NCBI GenBank assembly: GCA_026417625.1
Contig: JAOACW010000012.1
Coordinates: 1 to 46,255, forward strand
Direction: 5' to 3'
DNA from: Syntrophales bacterium
GTDB lineage: Bacteria > Desulfobacterota > Syntrophia > Syntrophales > UBA8958
Length of the DNA: 46,255 nucleotides
The translations under genes and the position numbers were made by a program. A model generated the notes under the pieces. The model saw only the letters and a list, made by a program, of their open reading frames with translations. It had not been told where the DNA came from and did no database searches. Shown one piece after another: positions 1 to 8,747 of this stretch (its first letter is position 1; every line of letters begins with the position of its first letter).

Positions 1-694
1 AGCTAACACCATAAGGCTCGCTACCCCCTACGGTCTTTTTTTTATGGATAAGCCGGAAATCTCTACTGTATAGCCTTATATAGCCATCAAGAGAGCTTAC
101 GGCAAGCCTCCCTGAGCCATCAAAGTCCGCCCAGCAGCTACTATCCCCGTATGCCTTATCCTCAAAGACAGGGGTATATTTACCTGATGGATGGGTGGCA
201 TAGACCCTGATGCCGTTATTTCTCCATAAGCATGCCACCAGGTATCGGCCATCTCGGGAATAGCTAAGATGAAATATCACATTGGGTAAGCCTTCTAACC
301 TTGAGATGAGCCTGCCTGTAGAGGTAGCAAAGATATAGATGGAATATGATTTATCCCACTCAAAACCTGTCCAGCCCCCGGCAGCGATGTGTCTGCCATC
401 GGGGGAGATGGCAACGCTATGGATTTTTCCTTCATTGCCTTCTCCAATGGGGGGTCTTATGGTCTTAATGAGCCTGCCGGTTTTTAGTTCCCAGAGCTTT
501 ATGGTTTTGTCATGAGAGCCTGTTACTATAAACTTTTCCTTTGCATCTACGGCAATCCTTCTAATGGGTGCGGTGTGCATACCGGTGTCAATCTTTAGGA
601 TTGGCTCAGTAGGGGGCTCTCCTGCAAAAACAGGGCTTATGAGGAGAATATAAAAGAGAAGGGATAAAGGTTTAAATTTTCTGAATGTTTTCAT
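1..694 (-). CDS. Exported WD40-repeat protein, N-terminal part (runs off left edge)
   Basis: The minus strand is open from an ATG at 694 to the window edge, giving 231 codons with no stop. The start has an AGGAG about 7 bases upstream. The first 25 residues form a signal peptide (basic MKTFRKFK, a hydrophobic stretch, then VFAGE). WD40-type blades follow: a GSHDKTIKLWELKTGRLI motif near residues 58-75, then SPDGRHIAAGG and YSRDGRYLVA motifs. This fits an exported beta-propeller. From memory, proteins with this N-terminus in Deltaproteobacteria often carry a caspase-like (peptidase C14) domain further on; that part would lie outside the window, so the link is inference. The propeller assignment is firm and the function is unknown. 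Confidence 0.85.
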   Translation of the reverse strand, partial: MKTFRKFKPLSLLFYILLISPVFAGEPPTEPILKIDTGMHTAPIRRIAVDAKEKFIVTGSHDKTIKLWELKTGRLIKTIRPPIGEGNEGKIHSVAISPDGRHIAAGGWTGFEWDKSYSIYIFATSTGRLISRLEGLPNVIFHLSYSRDGRYLVACLWRNNGIRVYATHPSGKYTPVFEDKAYGDSSCWADFDGSGRLAVSSLDGYIRLYSRDFRLIHKKKTVGGSEPYGVS

Positions 695-779
695 CCTGTC
701 TCTCCTACTTTAAAAATCTCACCTGGCTTTTTTTATTCAATAGCTTAACCACTTCTCAATCATCTCTAATATCTTCTCA

Positions 780-1561
780 ACATTGCTTATATGTTTTACT
801 GTTTGGTATCCCTTCTTGTATAGGATTAGTTTGTCCTTTGTTTTTCCCACCAGTTATCTTCTGGCTTTTATAACTATCGTGTTTCATGACAACTTTATAT
901 CCTCCATATACTACATTTCTCAAATGATCCCTAACTTCTACTTCTCCCTCAGTTACATTTAGTTCATAAGTATCTTTGCTTTTTCCTTCAAGAGGAAATC
1001 TTGTCTTTTCATCTCTGGATTTACCTTGTTTTTGGGATGCATTTATTGAAGGCCATAGGCAATTATAAAGGGGGAAGAAGTCTATGATTGTAAGAAGATA
1101 CCACCTTATAAGATTAGTCTTGACCAGTCACACCCCCACAGGGGTTTTTTTTGGATCTGTCTGTGTTTTTTTCTCTTCTATGAGGTGTTTTTCTTAGGGG
1201 GTTATCCTTTTGTTTAAGCTAGGAGTAATAGGTTGAACGTTTGATGCCGAGGTTATGTAGAATGGCTGTTATTTATCTATCATGATATGTTCTGGTCCTA
1301 ATCCAAGTTCATCTCTTTTTTAAGGTTGTTATCATAAGGGTTGGATTAATTGTAATCTCATAAAGGTGTGAAAACCCTTCTTGGTTTTTTGTTAGTCTGC
1401 TCGTTCATGTTACATTGTCTCCAAGTATGACTGATAAGGCATATGTAGAATCATATTTGAGTTGGACTCTTGTGCCAACAGGGATTAGGTTATAAAAAAG
1501 TAGATTTGACCTCAACTTCTTTTTCTTGCTTTTTCGGGTTATTTGTTACATTATTTTTCAT
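780..1561 (-). pseudogene. Decayed IS3/IS481-like transposase remnant
   Basis: No intact gene lies in the roughly 1 kb between 695 and 1716. On the minus strand, an ATG at 1561 behind AGGAGG starts a short lysine-rich peptide that stops after about 23 codons. Around 1269-1140 the translation contains ILHNLGIKRSTYYS, then a stop where transposases usually have Trp, then LKQKDNP. This resembles the helix-turn-helix segment of IS3-type transposases. At 1127-780 there is a 116-codon open stretch without a usable start, beginning with RWYLLTIIDFF, which resembles the first strand of an integrase core. The pieces lie in order but are broken by stops and frame changes, so this is read as a dead transposase. 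No terminal repeats or target duplication were found. Confidence 0.45.
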
Positions 1562-1716
1562 AAGACATATCCTCCTTTTTGCCTCTTTAATATGAGAGAC
1601 TAATGATCTTGTTTTTGATGATAAACACAACATCTGATTATAGCTCTGTGTTGCTTTAACCCGCACCTCATGCTAAAAGAAATCGCATATCTTATCGAGG
1701 GACAAGGTGGGAAGGA

Positions 1717-2190
1717 ATGAAAACCATAATGGCGCCGTGGCGTATGGAGTATATAAAAGGGGAAAAGCCTGAATCATGTATCTTTTGCCTAAGAGAAGAT
1801 AGTCCAGGCGATTTCATTCTTAAGCGTTCGAGTAAATGTTTTGTGATGATGAACCGTTATCCTTACACAAGCGGTCATGTGATGATCATACCTTACAGGC
1901 ATGTGAGTCGTCTTGAGGATCTGGACGAGGAGGAGCGCCTAGATCTGGCAAACATGACTATTCTTGCGATCTCTGTTCTCCGGGAAGCTATGAAACCTGA
2001 TGGGTTTAATGTGGGATTGAATCTAGGTAAAGCAGCGGGCGCTGGTGTAGATGATCATCTACACGTCCATGTGGTGCCGCGGTGGATGGGGGATACGAAT
2101 TTTGTGAGTGTTATCGGTGAGGTGCGAGTGATACCCGAAGCAGTTTCCGAGACATGGGAAAAGCTTCTTACCTATTTTGAAAAAAAGTGA
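1717..2190 (+). CDS. HIT-family nucleotide hydrolase/transferase
   Basis: This is a 157-residue histidine-triad protein. The HIT motif HLHVHVV spans residues 114-120, with His116 the expected catalytic nucleophile. A CIFC pair (Cys21/Cys24) near the N-terminus is a likely zinc site, as in the Ap4A phosphorylase-like branch. The N-terminal APWRMEYI segment is typical of that branch. The substrate is probably a dinucleoside polyphosphate or nucleoside phosphoramidate, by family only. The start at 1717 sits behind GGGAAGGA; Met5 is a less likely alternative. It is followed 29 bases later by lapA on the same strand and may be co-transcribed. Confidence 0.9.
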   Translation: MKTIMAPWRMEYIKGEKPESCIFCLREDSPGDFILKRSSKCFVMMNRYPYTSGHVMIIPYRHVSRLEDLDEEERLDLANMTILAISVLREAMKPDGFNVGLNLGKAAGAGVDDHLHVHVVPRWMGDTNFVSVIGEVRVIPEAVSETWEKLLTYFEKK

Positions 2191-2219
2191 TATGTCCAGT
2201 CTGAGATGAGAGGGACGAA

Positions 2220-2570
2220 ATGAAAATAATTTACACCATCGTCGTAATTCTTCTTCTGATTTTCGTTGTTGATTTCTCCATGAACAATTCCACCCCCATT
2301 CAGTTTAAGTACAGAGACCTCATAGACTTTACCCTTCCTGCCTACATGCTCATATTTGTGAGTTTTCTTGCAGGGGTAATATTCGCTGGTATCATGGGCA
2401 TAGTGGAGCGTTTCCGTCTGAGCAGAACGATCAATGAGTTGAATAGAGCCGTGAGGGATTTAAAAAGGGAGCTAAGGTCACATGTGCAGCCCACCGTGAC
2501 GGACGATAATCAAAAGACGCAGACCACTGGTACATCCGTATCGGGAGATATAACCGACAAAGTTTTTTAG
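2220..2570 (+). CDS. lapA: LapA-domain inner-membrane protein
   Basis: This 116-residue protein has two hydrophobic segments, about residues 3-19 and 42-62, separated by a short polar loop containing NNSTPIQFKY. A charged coiled-coil-like helix (about 65-90) and a polar tail follow. This is the layout of LapA (DUF1049) proteins, which in enterobacteria work with LapB to tune lipopolysaccharide synthesis. No lapB lies nearby, so that role is inferred. The start follows GAGAGGGA. The 3' end overlaps the convergent molybdenum-cofactor gene by 4 bases. Confidence 0.8.
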   Translation: MKIIYTIVVILLLIFVVDFSMNNSTPIQFKYRDLIDFTLPAYMLIFVSFLAGVIFAGIMGIVERFRLSRTINELNRAVRDLKRELRSHVQPTVTDDNQKTQTTGTSVSGDITDKVF

Positions 2571-3064
2571 ACAACACAGTCCCGTTCGTCCCCTTTTATC
2601 TTTTCCAAAGCATGGGGAAGTGCGGGGAGGATAACCTCGAGGTTTTCCCGGGCCCCTTGGGGACTACCGGGGAGATTCACGATTAGTGTTTCGCCTCTAA
2701 TTCCTACAACCGCTCTGGAAATCATGGCGTAAGGGGTTTTCTTAAGACTTTCGATCCTCATGGCCTCCGCCATTCCGGGTATTTCCTTGTCAATGATATC
2801 TCTTGTGGCCTCTGGCGTTACATCCCTGGGGCTGACACCGGTGCCTCCTGTTGTCACAATGAGATCTATCTTCAGTTTATCGGCGCATTCTTTGAGGACA
2901 GAGGCGATTGCAGATCTCTCATCGGGGACAGCCTTTGTGTAAAGCACCTGGAATCCCGCATTTTCGAGGAGTCGCTGAACTTCTGAACCACTTAAGTCCG
3001 TGCGCTCACCGCGGAATGTGCGATCACTCACGGTTATTACAGCAGCCTTTATGGGTTTCTCCAT
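2567..3064 (-). CDS. mogA: Molybdopterin adenylyltransferase, MogA/MoaB family
   Basis: This 165-residue protein matches the MogA/MoaB fold. It has TVSDRTFRGERTDLSG near the N-terminus, the nucleotide-binding TTGGTGVSPRDVTPEA loop at about 71-86, and NLPGSPQGA near the C-terminus. The family adenylates molybdopterin before metal insertion. Some tungsten-using organisms use a MoaB-type enzyme for the same step, and the two cannot be separated here. The start lies 3 bases beyond the stop of the upstream EF-G-like gene, so the two are probably one transcript. A working Mo/W cofactor pathway would fit an organism with formate-dehydrogenase-type enzymes. Confidence 0.88.
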   Translation of the reverse strand: MEKPIKAAVITVSDRTFRGERTDLSGSEVQRLLENAGFQVLYTKAVPDERSAIASVLKECADKLKIDLIVTTGGTGVSPRDVTPEATRDIIDKEIPGMAEAMRIESLKKTPYAMISRAVVGIRGETLIVNLPGSPQGARENLEVILPALPHALEKIKGDERDCVV

Positions 3065-3067
3065 AGA

Positions 3068-5158
3068 CTATCTGCTGCTTTCCTCTTTAGCTTTTTTCGC
3101 TTCGGCGATAATTTTCTCCGCGATGTGTGCCGGTACTTCCTCGTAATGTGAGAATTCATATGTGAAGGAGCCCCGTCCACTAGTTATTGATGTCAGGTCG
3201 GGGGCGTATCTGAGAATCTCCGCCAGGGGAACAAGGCCCTTTATGATCTGGGTTGAGCCTTTTGCCTCCATCCCCACAATTTTGCCACGGCGGCTGTTCA
3301 AATCACCTATAACATCGCCCATGTACTCCTCAGGGACCTCTATGTTGATCTGCACTATAGGTTCCAGGAGCGTGGGCTGGCAGGCCATCATGCCCTTTTT
3401 AAAGGCGAGGGACCCAGCTATCTTGAAGGCCAGTTCCGAGGAGTCGACCACGTGGTAAGAACCATCGACCAGCGAAACTTTCACGTCAACAACGGGGTAA
3501 CCTGCAAGGACGCCTTCCTCCATAGCTTCCAGTACACCCTTTTCAACCGCGGGACGGAACTGTTGTGGTATAACACCTCCGACGATACGGTCCACGAACT
3601 CAAAGCCTGCACCCCTGGGCAACGGTTCGAGCTCCAGCCAGCAGTCGCCGTATTGACCACGCCCTCCGGACTGTTTTTTGTACTTACCCTGAACGTTTGT
3701 CTTGCCTTTTATCGTTTCCTTGTAAGGCACCTTCGGGGTTCTTAAATTCACCTCAACACCGAATTTCCGCCTCATCTTCTCCACGGTCACCTCGATGTGG
3801 ACCTGACCGAGGCCTGCTAGGATCATCTCTTTGGTCTGGTCATCCCTGTAAAATCGGAGAGTGGGATCCTCCTCAACAAGTCGATGAAGGGATCCTATGA
3901 TCTTCTCTTCGTCTCCCCTGCTTTTCGGCTCGATGGCGTAGAGGACAACAGCTGGTGGTGCCATTGGTTTTTCAAAAAGGAGGGGGGCTTTATCACTGCA
4001 TAAAGTGTCTCCCGTTGCTGTTTCCTTGAGTTTGGCTACTGCAGCGATGTCTCCGGGAATAAGTGTTTCTGCCTGTTTCTGAGCTTTGCCCTCAAGATGA
4101 AACAGACCCCCGAATTTTTCGTTTATTTTTTTATTGGCGTTGTAGATGCTTGAATCCGGAGGAAGGGTGCCCGAGAATACACGGAAGATATTCAACCGAC
4201 CTGCATACGGATCAGCTATGGTTTTGAACACCCACGCTGAAAAAGGTGCCTGCGGATCGGGAGCCCTTTCTTCTTCACTGTCGCCACTTAACGATTTGCC
4301 CTTTACTGGACCTCTCTCAATGGGCGATGGAAGGCAAGAAACGATCAGGTCTGCGAGGAGATGGATTCCCACTGTTTTTATCGCTGAACCACAGATGGCG
4401 GGAATGATATTACGCGAAATAACAGCCTTACGCAGGCCCGCCAGGAGTTCCGAAGGTGAAAGTTCACCTGTTTCCAAGTATTTGTCCATGAGGGCTTCTT
4501 CGGTCTCTGCGATATCCTCCATCATAGATTCTCGAAATTTGTTCACATCCTCCATCATATCATCGGGAATGTTCCCCTCTTTCACTCCTCCCTTATGATC
4601 GGATGGATACAGGGCCTTCATGTTCACAAGATCTACAACACCCTGAAAAGTATCTTCTTTTCCGATGGGTAGGGCAATGGGTGTAACCTTTGCTTTTATC
4701 ATCTGGGAAATACTATCGATGGCTTTGTAAAAATCGGCCCTTTCTCTGTCCATACGGTTTACAAACACGAGGCGAGGAATATTGTTGTTATCGGCAAAAT
4801 CCCACAGTTTCTGCGTCTGAAACTCCACACCGCTTACCGCATCAATTACCACAACCGCTCCATCAGCCACCCTTATGCAGCATTGAGTATCGAAGATGAA
4901 GTTCGGATCACCGGGGGTATCGATGATATTCACCTTATGTTTGTTCCATTCTATGTAGTTCATCGCAGATGATATAGTAATATGTCGCTTTTGCTCCTCT
5001 GGCTCGTAGTCCATTGTGGAGGTACCATCATCCACTCGGCCGAGTCTATCTGTCTTTCCTGAAACGTAGAGTAAGGCCTCACTTAGAGAAGTTTTGCCTG
5101 TTCCTCCCTGCCCTATTATGACTACATTTCTTATGGATTTTGTTTCGTACTTCGCCAT
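3068..5158 (-). CDS. EF-G paralogue (FusA2-like translational GTPase)
   Basis: At 696 residues it has the full EF-G length and domain order. The G domain has a P-loop at 16-24 (GQGGTGKTS), DTPG at 80-83 and NRMD at 134-137. Later domains include a domain-IV-like GRGQYGDCWLELEPL segment and a C-terminal EF-G fold. It differs from housekeeping EF-G: the usual AHIDAGKTT P-loop is absent, NKxD is NRMD, and the residue after DTPG, normally the catalytic His, is Asp84. It therefore belongs with EF-G-like paralogues whose GTPase may be weak and whose role is unclear. The start follows AAGGAG, which could pair with CTCCT just upstream (5165-5180). It is divergent from the carboxylase operon. Confidence 0.85.
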   Translation of the reverse strand: MAKYETKSIRNVVIIGQGGTGKTSLSEALLYVSGKTDRLGRVDDGTSTMDYEPEEQKRHITISSAMNYIEWNKHKVNIIDTPGDPNFIFDTQCCIRVADGAVVVIDAVSGVEFQTQKLWDFADNNNIPRLVFVNRMDRERADFYKAIDSISQMIKAKVTPIALPIGKEDTFQGVVDLVNMKALYPSDHKGGVKEGNIPDDMMEDVNKFRESMMEDIAETEEALMDKYLETGELSPSELLAGLRKAVISRNIIPAICGSAIKTVGIHLLADLIVSCLPSPIERGPVKGKSLSGDSEEERAPDPQAPFSAWVFKTIADPYAGRLNIFRVFSGTLPPDSSIYNANKKINEKFGGLFHLEGKAQKQAETLIPGDIAAVAKLKETATGDTLCSDKAPLLFEKPMAPPAVVLYAIEPKSRGDEEKIIGSLHRLVEEDPTLRFYRDDQTKEMILAGLGQVHIEVTVEKMRRKFGVEVNLRTPKVPYKETIKGKTNVQGKYKKQSGGRGQYGDCWLELEPLPRGAGFEFVDRIVGGVIPQQFRPAVEKGVLEAMEEGVLAGYPVVDVKVSLVDGSYHVVDSSELAFKIAGSLAFKKGMMACQPTLLEPIVQINIEVPEEYMGDVIGDLNSRRGKIVGMEAKGSTQIIKGLVPLAEILRYAPDLTSITSGRGSFTYEFSHYEEVPAHIAEKIIAEAKKAKEESSR

Positions 5159-5253
5159 AGAGAGCTCCTTAAAAGAGGAGTTTTATGATTGAATGCTGTG
5201 CTTAGCGTAATCGGCGTTTCTTAGTCAAGGATATTTTTTGATCGTTAAAGATA

Positions 5254-5282
5254 TTGACACGGAGCATTGATACAGGTATAAG
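5254..5282 (+). promoter_or_regulatory. Sigma-70-type promoter for the carboxylase operon
   Basis: TTGACA at 5254-5259 is separated by exactly 17 bases from TATAAG at 5277-5282, predicting a transcript start near 5289. It lies between the EF-G-like gene and the biotin carboxylase gene and points toward the latter. Confidence 0.7.
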
Positions 5283-5325
5283 CCCAATTTCACAGCTAAA
5301 TGAAGTTTAGTAAGGAGTGTGTAAT

Positions 5326-6786
5326 GTGGCTTCAGGGTTAAAGAGAATTAAGAAATTATTAATTGCCAATAGGGGTGAAATTGCTCTAAGAATTATGCGT
5401 ACCGCCCAGGAACTTTCCCTGGATGTAGCGGTGATTTACGAGAAGCCCGATGAGGATGCCTACTACGTCCGTTTGGCCGATGAGGCCATTCTCATTGGGG
5501 ATGGTCCTCTTAAGGACTACCTCAATATAGACAAAATCATCTGGGCAGCGAAGAAATGTGGTGCAGACGCTATTCATCCAGGGTATGGTTTCCTATCCGA
5601 AAATCCTGATTTTGCTGCTGCTTGTGAAAGAGAAGGGATTATATTTGTTGGACCCCCGTCTGACGTTATTAGAAAACTGGGTAACAAGGTAGTGGCTAGA
5701 AACATTGTGGAAAAGGCGGGTGTTCCCTCTATTCCAGGAACTTCTGATCTAGCCCCTGGCAGCGAGGGTTTGCGGCAGGCGTACGAATTTGCTTCCCGCT
5801 GGGGGTATCCGTTAATGCTCAAAGCTTCAGCAGGTGGTGGTGGCCGCGGTATAAGAAAGATTGTTAACGAAACGGATCTTATGATCCAGTTACCCCTAGC
5901 GCGAGCTGAGGCGCTTGCAGCCTTCAATGATGAAAACGTCTATGTGGAGTTGTGTATAGAACGTCCCCGCCATGTGGAGATTCAGATACTAGCCGATCAG
6001 TATGGCAATGTAATACATCTGGGGTCCCGCGATTGTTCTATTCAGAGGAGGCACCAGAAGCTTTTAGAAATTGCACCGGCAGAGCTGCCAGAGGATGTAC
6101 TAGAGGCCATGTACGATTGTGCCATAAGGGCCGCGAAGGAGGCAGGTTATGTGAATGCAGGAACGGTAGAGTTTCTCGTTGATTCGGAGACCAACGAGTT
6201 CTGGTTCATGGAGGTGAACACCAGGCTCCAGGTAGAGCACACGGTCACGGAGGAACTAACCGGTGTGGATCTGGTACGCGAGCAAATTCGCATCGCAGAC
6301 GGTGCTCTTCTAGATATACCTGCGGAGCGTATACGCTTCTTTGGTAAAGCGATTCAGGTGAGAATCAACGCAGAAGATCCAAAGAACAACTTTATGCCCG
6401 AGGGAGGGAAAAGGGTGGAGGTGTACCAGTCTCCCGGGGGTCCTGGTGTGAGGCTCGATGGAGCTGTTTATCAAGGATACAAGATTCCCACTGAGTATGA
6501 TTCCCTTCTCGTTAAGATGACAGTCAGAGGGTACAACTGGGAGCAGGCCATTCAGCGACTGAAGCGCGCCCTTAAAGGATTTGTTATCGTTGGACCGAAG
6601 ACGACCATTCCCTTCTACTTGGCAATTTGCGATGAACCGGATTTCAGGGCGGGTAAGTTTGATACTACTTACATTGACACACATCCGCAGATCTTCGATT
6701 ATCCCGAACCGGAAAGGGAGATCGCGAAGCTGGCCAAGTTGATTGCGGAGATCCATGTACACAAGATCAATAGATACGCTTACTAA
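5326..6786 (+). CDS. pycA: Biotin carboxylase subunit (pyruvate carboxylase subunit A type)
   Basis: This ATP-grasp protein carboxylates biotin with bicarbonate and ATP. It shows the KKLLIANRGEIALRI start, the glycine-rich KASAGGGGRGI loop, the biotin carboxylase signature EVNTRLQVEHTVTE and the usual C-terminal domain; about 486 residues is normal for AccC/PycA. The start is set at GTG 5326, 8 bases after AAGGAG (5312-5317). An in-frame GTG at 5317 overlaps that ribosome site, and the ATG at 5324 is in another frame and stops after five codons. The next gene encodes a carboxyltransferase fused to a biotin carrier and follows by 24 bases. This arrangement favours a two-subunit pyruvate carboxylase over acetyl-CoA carboxylase. 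Confidence 0.88.
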   Translation: MASGLKRIKKLLIANRGEIALRIMRTAQELSLDVAVIYEKPDEDAYYVRLADEAILIGDGPLKDYLNIDKIIWAAKKCGADAIHPGYGFLSENPDFAAACEREGIIFVGPPSDVIRKLGNKVVARNIVEKAGVPSIPGTSDLAPGSEGLRQAYEFASRWGYPLMLKASAGGGGRGIRKIVNETDLMIQLPLARAEALAAFNDENVYVELCIERPRHVEIQILADQYGNVIHLGSRDCSIQRRHQKLLEIAPAELPEDVLEAMYDCAIRAAKEAGYVNAGTVEFLVDSETNEFWFMEVNTRLQVEHTVTEELTGVDLVREQIRIADGALLDIPAERIRFFGKAIQVRINAEDPKNNFMPEGGKRVEVYQSPGGPGVRLDGAVYQGYKIPTEYDSLLVKMTVRGYNWEQAIQRLKRALKGFVIVGPKTTIPFYLAICDEPDFRAGKFDTTYIDTHPQIFDYPEPEREIAKLAKLIAEIHVHKINRYAY

Positions 6787-6810
6787 AATTTTTCTCCGAG
6801 GTGATTTCTG

Positions 6811-8745
6811 ATGAGTTTTGATGAGAGAAGGATAACACCAAGGGAGTTAAAAGAGAAAGGCGTTCGTTATGTTCTCGACAAGATACGCCGTCAAAGAGGT
6901 TTTTACATAACCAATACGGAGAGGGACCTTTCACAGTCTGATTTCAAGAATCGGGTTATGCCCCATACACAACTTCTCGTGGCTAAAGAGAGAAACGATG
7001 CTGGTTATTTCTCCATTGAGATTTCTGGAGGTGCCTCTGTTCATGTGGATCTTCTGAGAAAGCAGATCAACCCTCTTGAAAAGCTGAGGGTGTTGAGTGA
7101 GAAGATGCCCGATACACTTTTCCAGACCCTTTGCCGGGGGATAAACTTGTTTGGCTACCGACCTTATCCTGAAAACGTTATCAGGTTGACGGTTCGGACT
7201 TTCGCCCGTTATGTACACGTATGGAGGGTTTTTGATTTTTTGAACTATGTTCCCAATATGATACCCGTTTTCGAAGAGGTGAAGGCAGCTGGTTGCATTC
7301 TGGAGCCAGCCATATGTTTCTCCACGGGACCGGAACACACCGATGAGTTTTACCTCCGCAAAGTGGCAGAAATACTGGAAGTAACCGGACCAGACATCAT
7401 CCTCTGTATCAAAAACCACGGGGGTCTTGGGACGCCGAGGAGGATAGGACAGCTTGTGAGATCCATCCATGAGAGGTATCCTGAGTTGATCATTCATTAT
7501 CACGGGCACAATACGGATGGGGCAGACTTAGGGCGCATCGTTGAAGCGGTGAAGAATGGTGCCAAGATTGTCGATGCCAGCGATCATGCCTTTACAGGGT
7601 TTTACGGACCACCACCCTTGCTGACCGTAGTGGATGTATTGGAGGATTACGGTTATCCCGCAGTTGGTATAAATCGTCAGGCTGTAATCGATACGTCCAG
7701 CAAATTACGTCCCGAGAGGATACATTATCGGGATTTCGAATCTCAGTTCCTTGGTTTCGATCCCACAGTCCAGATCCACAAACTCCCCGGGGGTGCAACA
7801 GGTTCCAGTTTTGAACAGGCACAGAAAGGCGGATTTCTCCACAGGATGCCCGAAATACTAGAACACGAACTTCCCCGTGTGCAGGTGGAACTGGGTAACT
7901 GGTGGAGTGTGACCCCGGGTTCGCAGATACTGTGGACGACCGCTGCGAACAATGTACTCAAAGGTGTACGTTATAAAGATGCAAGTGATGATCTCAAGAA
8001 CCTCATGCTTGGTCGTTACGGGGAATTTCCGTTTTATAGGCCTGCCGATGAGATATACAAAGCTGTTTTTGGATCGGACTGGAAGAGCATTGTGGAAAAA
8101 GAGTACGGTTATCAGAAGATCGAGGATGTGGATTTAGAAGTGGAAAAGAGGGTACTTGAACATAGGATCGGCAAGCAGGCTACAGAGGAAGAGCTAGTCC
8201 TTTATCTCCAACATCCCAACGATGCGGTTGAGTTCTTCAAATTCGAGGCTAAATTCGGTAAAACTTGGGTATTGCCTCCCAATGTATGGTTCCGGAGAGG
8301 TGGTTTCAGCATGGGAGAGAAACTGGAGATTCCAGATACTAGCGGTCGTTTGCATTCCATTGAGATCGGTCCGCAGCGAAAGACTAAAGAAGGGGATACC
8401 ATAACTTATATGATTATCGACCATCATTCTGAGCCTATAATAACAGAGGCCGAGGAGGAAGAAGGGGAAGAAAAAACGAAGAAGAAAAAACCCATGACCC
8501 CTCAGGAGATCGAACTGGCATGGAAAGCAGGGGATATTAGAGCTCATGTGCCAGGTTCGGTGAGCAGCATCCCAGTTGAAGTTGGTGAAGAGGTTTCGGT
8601 TGGTGATGTGCTAATCGTGTTGGAAGCAATGAAAATGTTACACAATATAACGAGCGTTGTAAGTGGAAAGGTATTGGAGATAAACGTTTCAACGGGTGAC
8701 AAGGTCGCCATTGGTGATCGTCTTATGTTCGTATCTAGAGAGTAG
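6811..8745 (+). CDS. pycB: Divergent carboxyltransferase with biotin carrier domain (pyruvate carboxylase subunit B-like)
   Basis: At 644 residues this has an N-terminal carboxyltransferase TIM barrel, a PYC/OadA-type middle region, a charged linker rich in Glu and Lys (about 545-565), and a C-terminal biotinyl domain with EAMKM. Lys608 is the expected biotin site. Compared with pyruvate carboxylase, the metal and substrate residues are kept: Arg38-Asp39, Gln42, Arg109, Lys201 (the carbamylated Lys position) and His231/His233. The surrounding motifs are unusual: RDAHQS is RDLSQS, the WGGATFD region is SGGASVH, and HTHDTSG is HGHNTDG. The substrate is probably pyruvate, giving oxaloacetate with the upstream subunit. 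Another keto acid or acyl-CoA acceptor cannot be excluded. Confidence 0.78.
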   Translation: MSFDERRITPRELKEKGVRYVLDKIRRQRGFYITNTERDLSQSDFKNRVMPHTQLLVAKERNDAGYFSIEISGGASVHVDLLRKQINPLEKLRVLSEKMPDTLFQTLCRGINLFGYRPYPENVIRLTVRTFARYVHVWRVFDFLNYVPNMIPVFEEVKAAGCILEPAICFSTGPEHTDEFYLRKVAEILEVTGPDIILCIKNHGGLGTPRRIGQLVRSIHERYPELIIHYHGHNTDGADLGRIVEAVKNGAKIVDASDHAFTGFYGPPPLLTVVDVLEDYGYPAVGINRQAVIDTSSKLRPERIHYRDFESQFLGFDPTVQIHKLPGGATGSSFEQAQKGGFLHRMPEILEHELPRVQVELGNWWSVTPGSQILWTTAANNVLKGVRYKDASDDLKNLMLGRYGEFPFYRPADEIYKAVFGSDWKSIVEKEYGYQKIEDVDLEVEKRVLEHRIGKQATEEELVLYLQHPNDAVEFFKFEAKFGKTWVLPPNVWFRRGGFSMGEKLEIPDTSGRLHSIEIGPQRKTKEGDTITYMIIDHHSEPIITEAEEEEGEEKTKKKKPMTPQEIELAWKAGDIRAHVPGSVSSIPVEVGEEVSVGDVLIVLEAMKMLHNITSVVSGKVLEINVSTGDKVAIGDRLMFVSRE

Positions 8746-8747
8746 GG

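Noticed and set aside
685-873. A plus-strand frame of 62 codons overlapping the WD40 gene start
   Set aside because: It is hydrophobic because it is antisense to AT- and Lys-rich sequence, has no ribosome site, and conflicts with the WD40 gene start.
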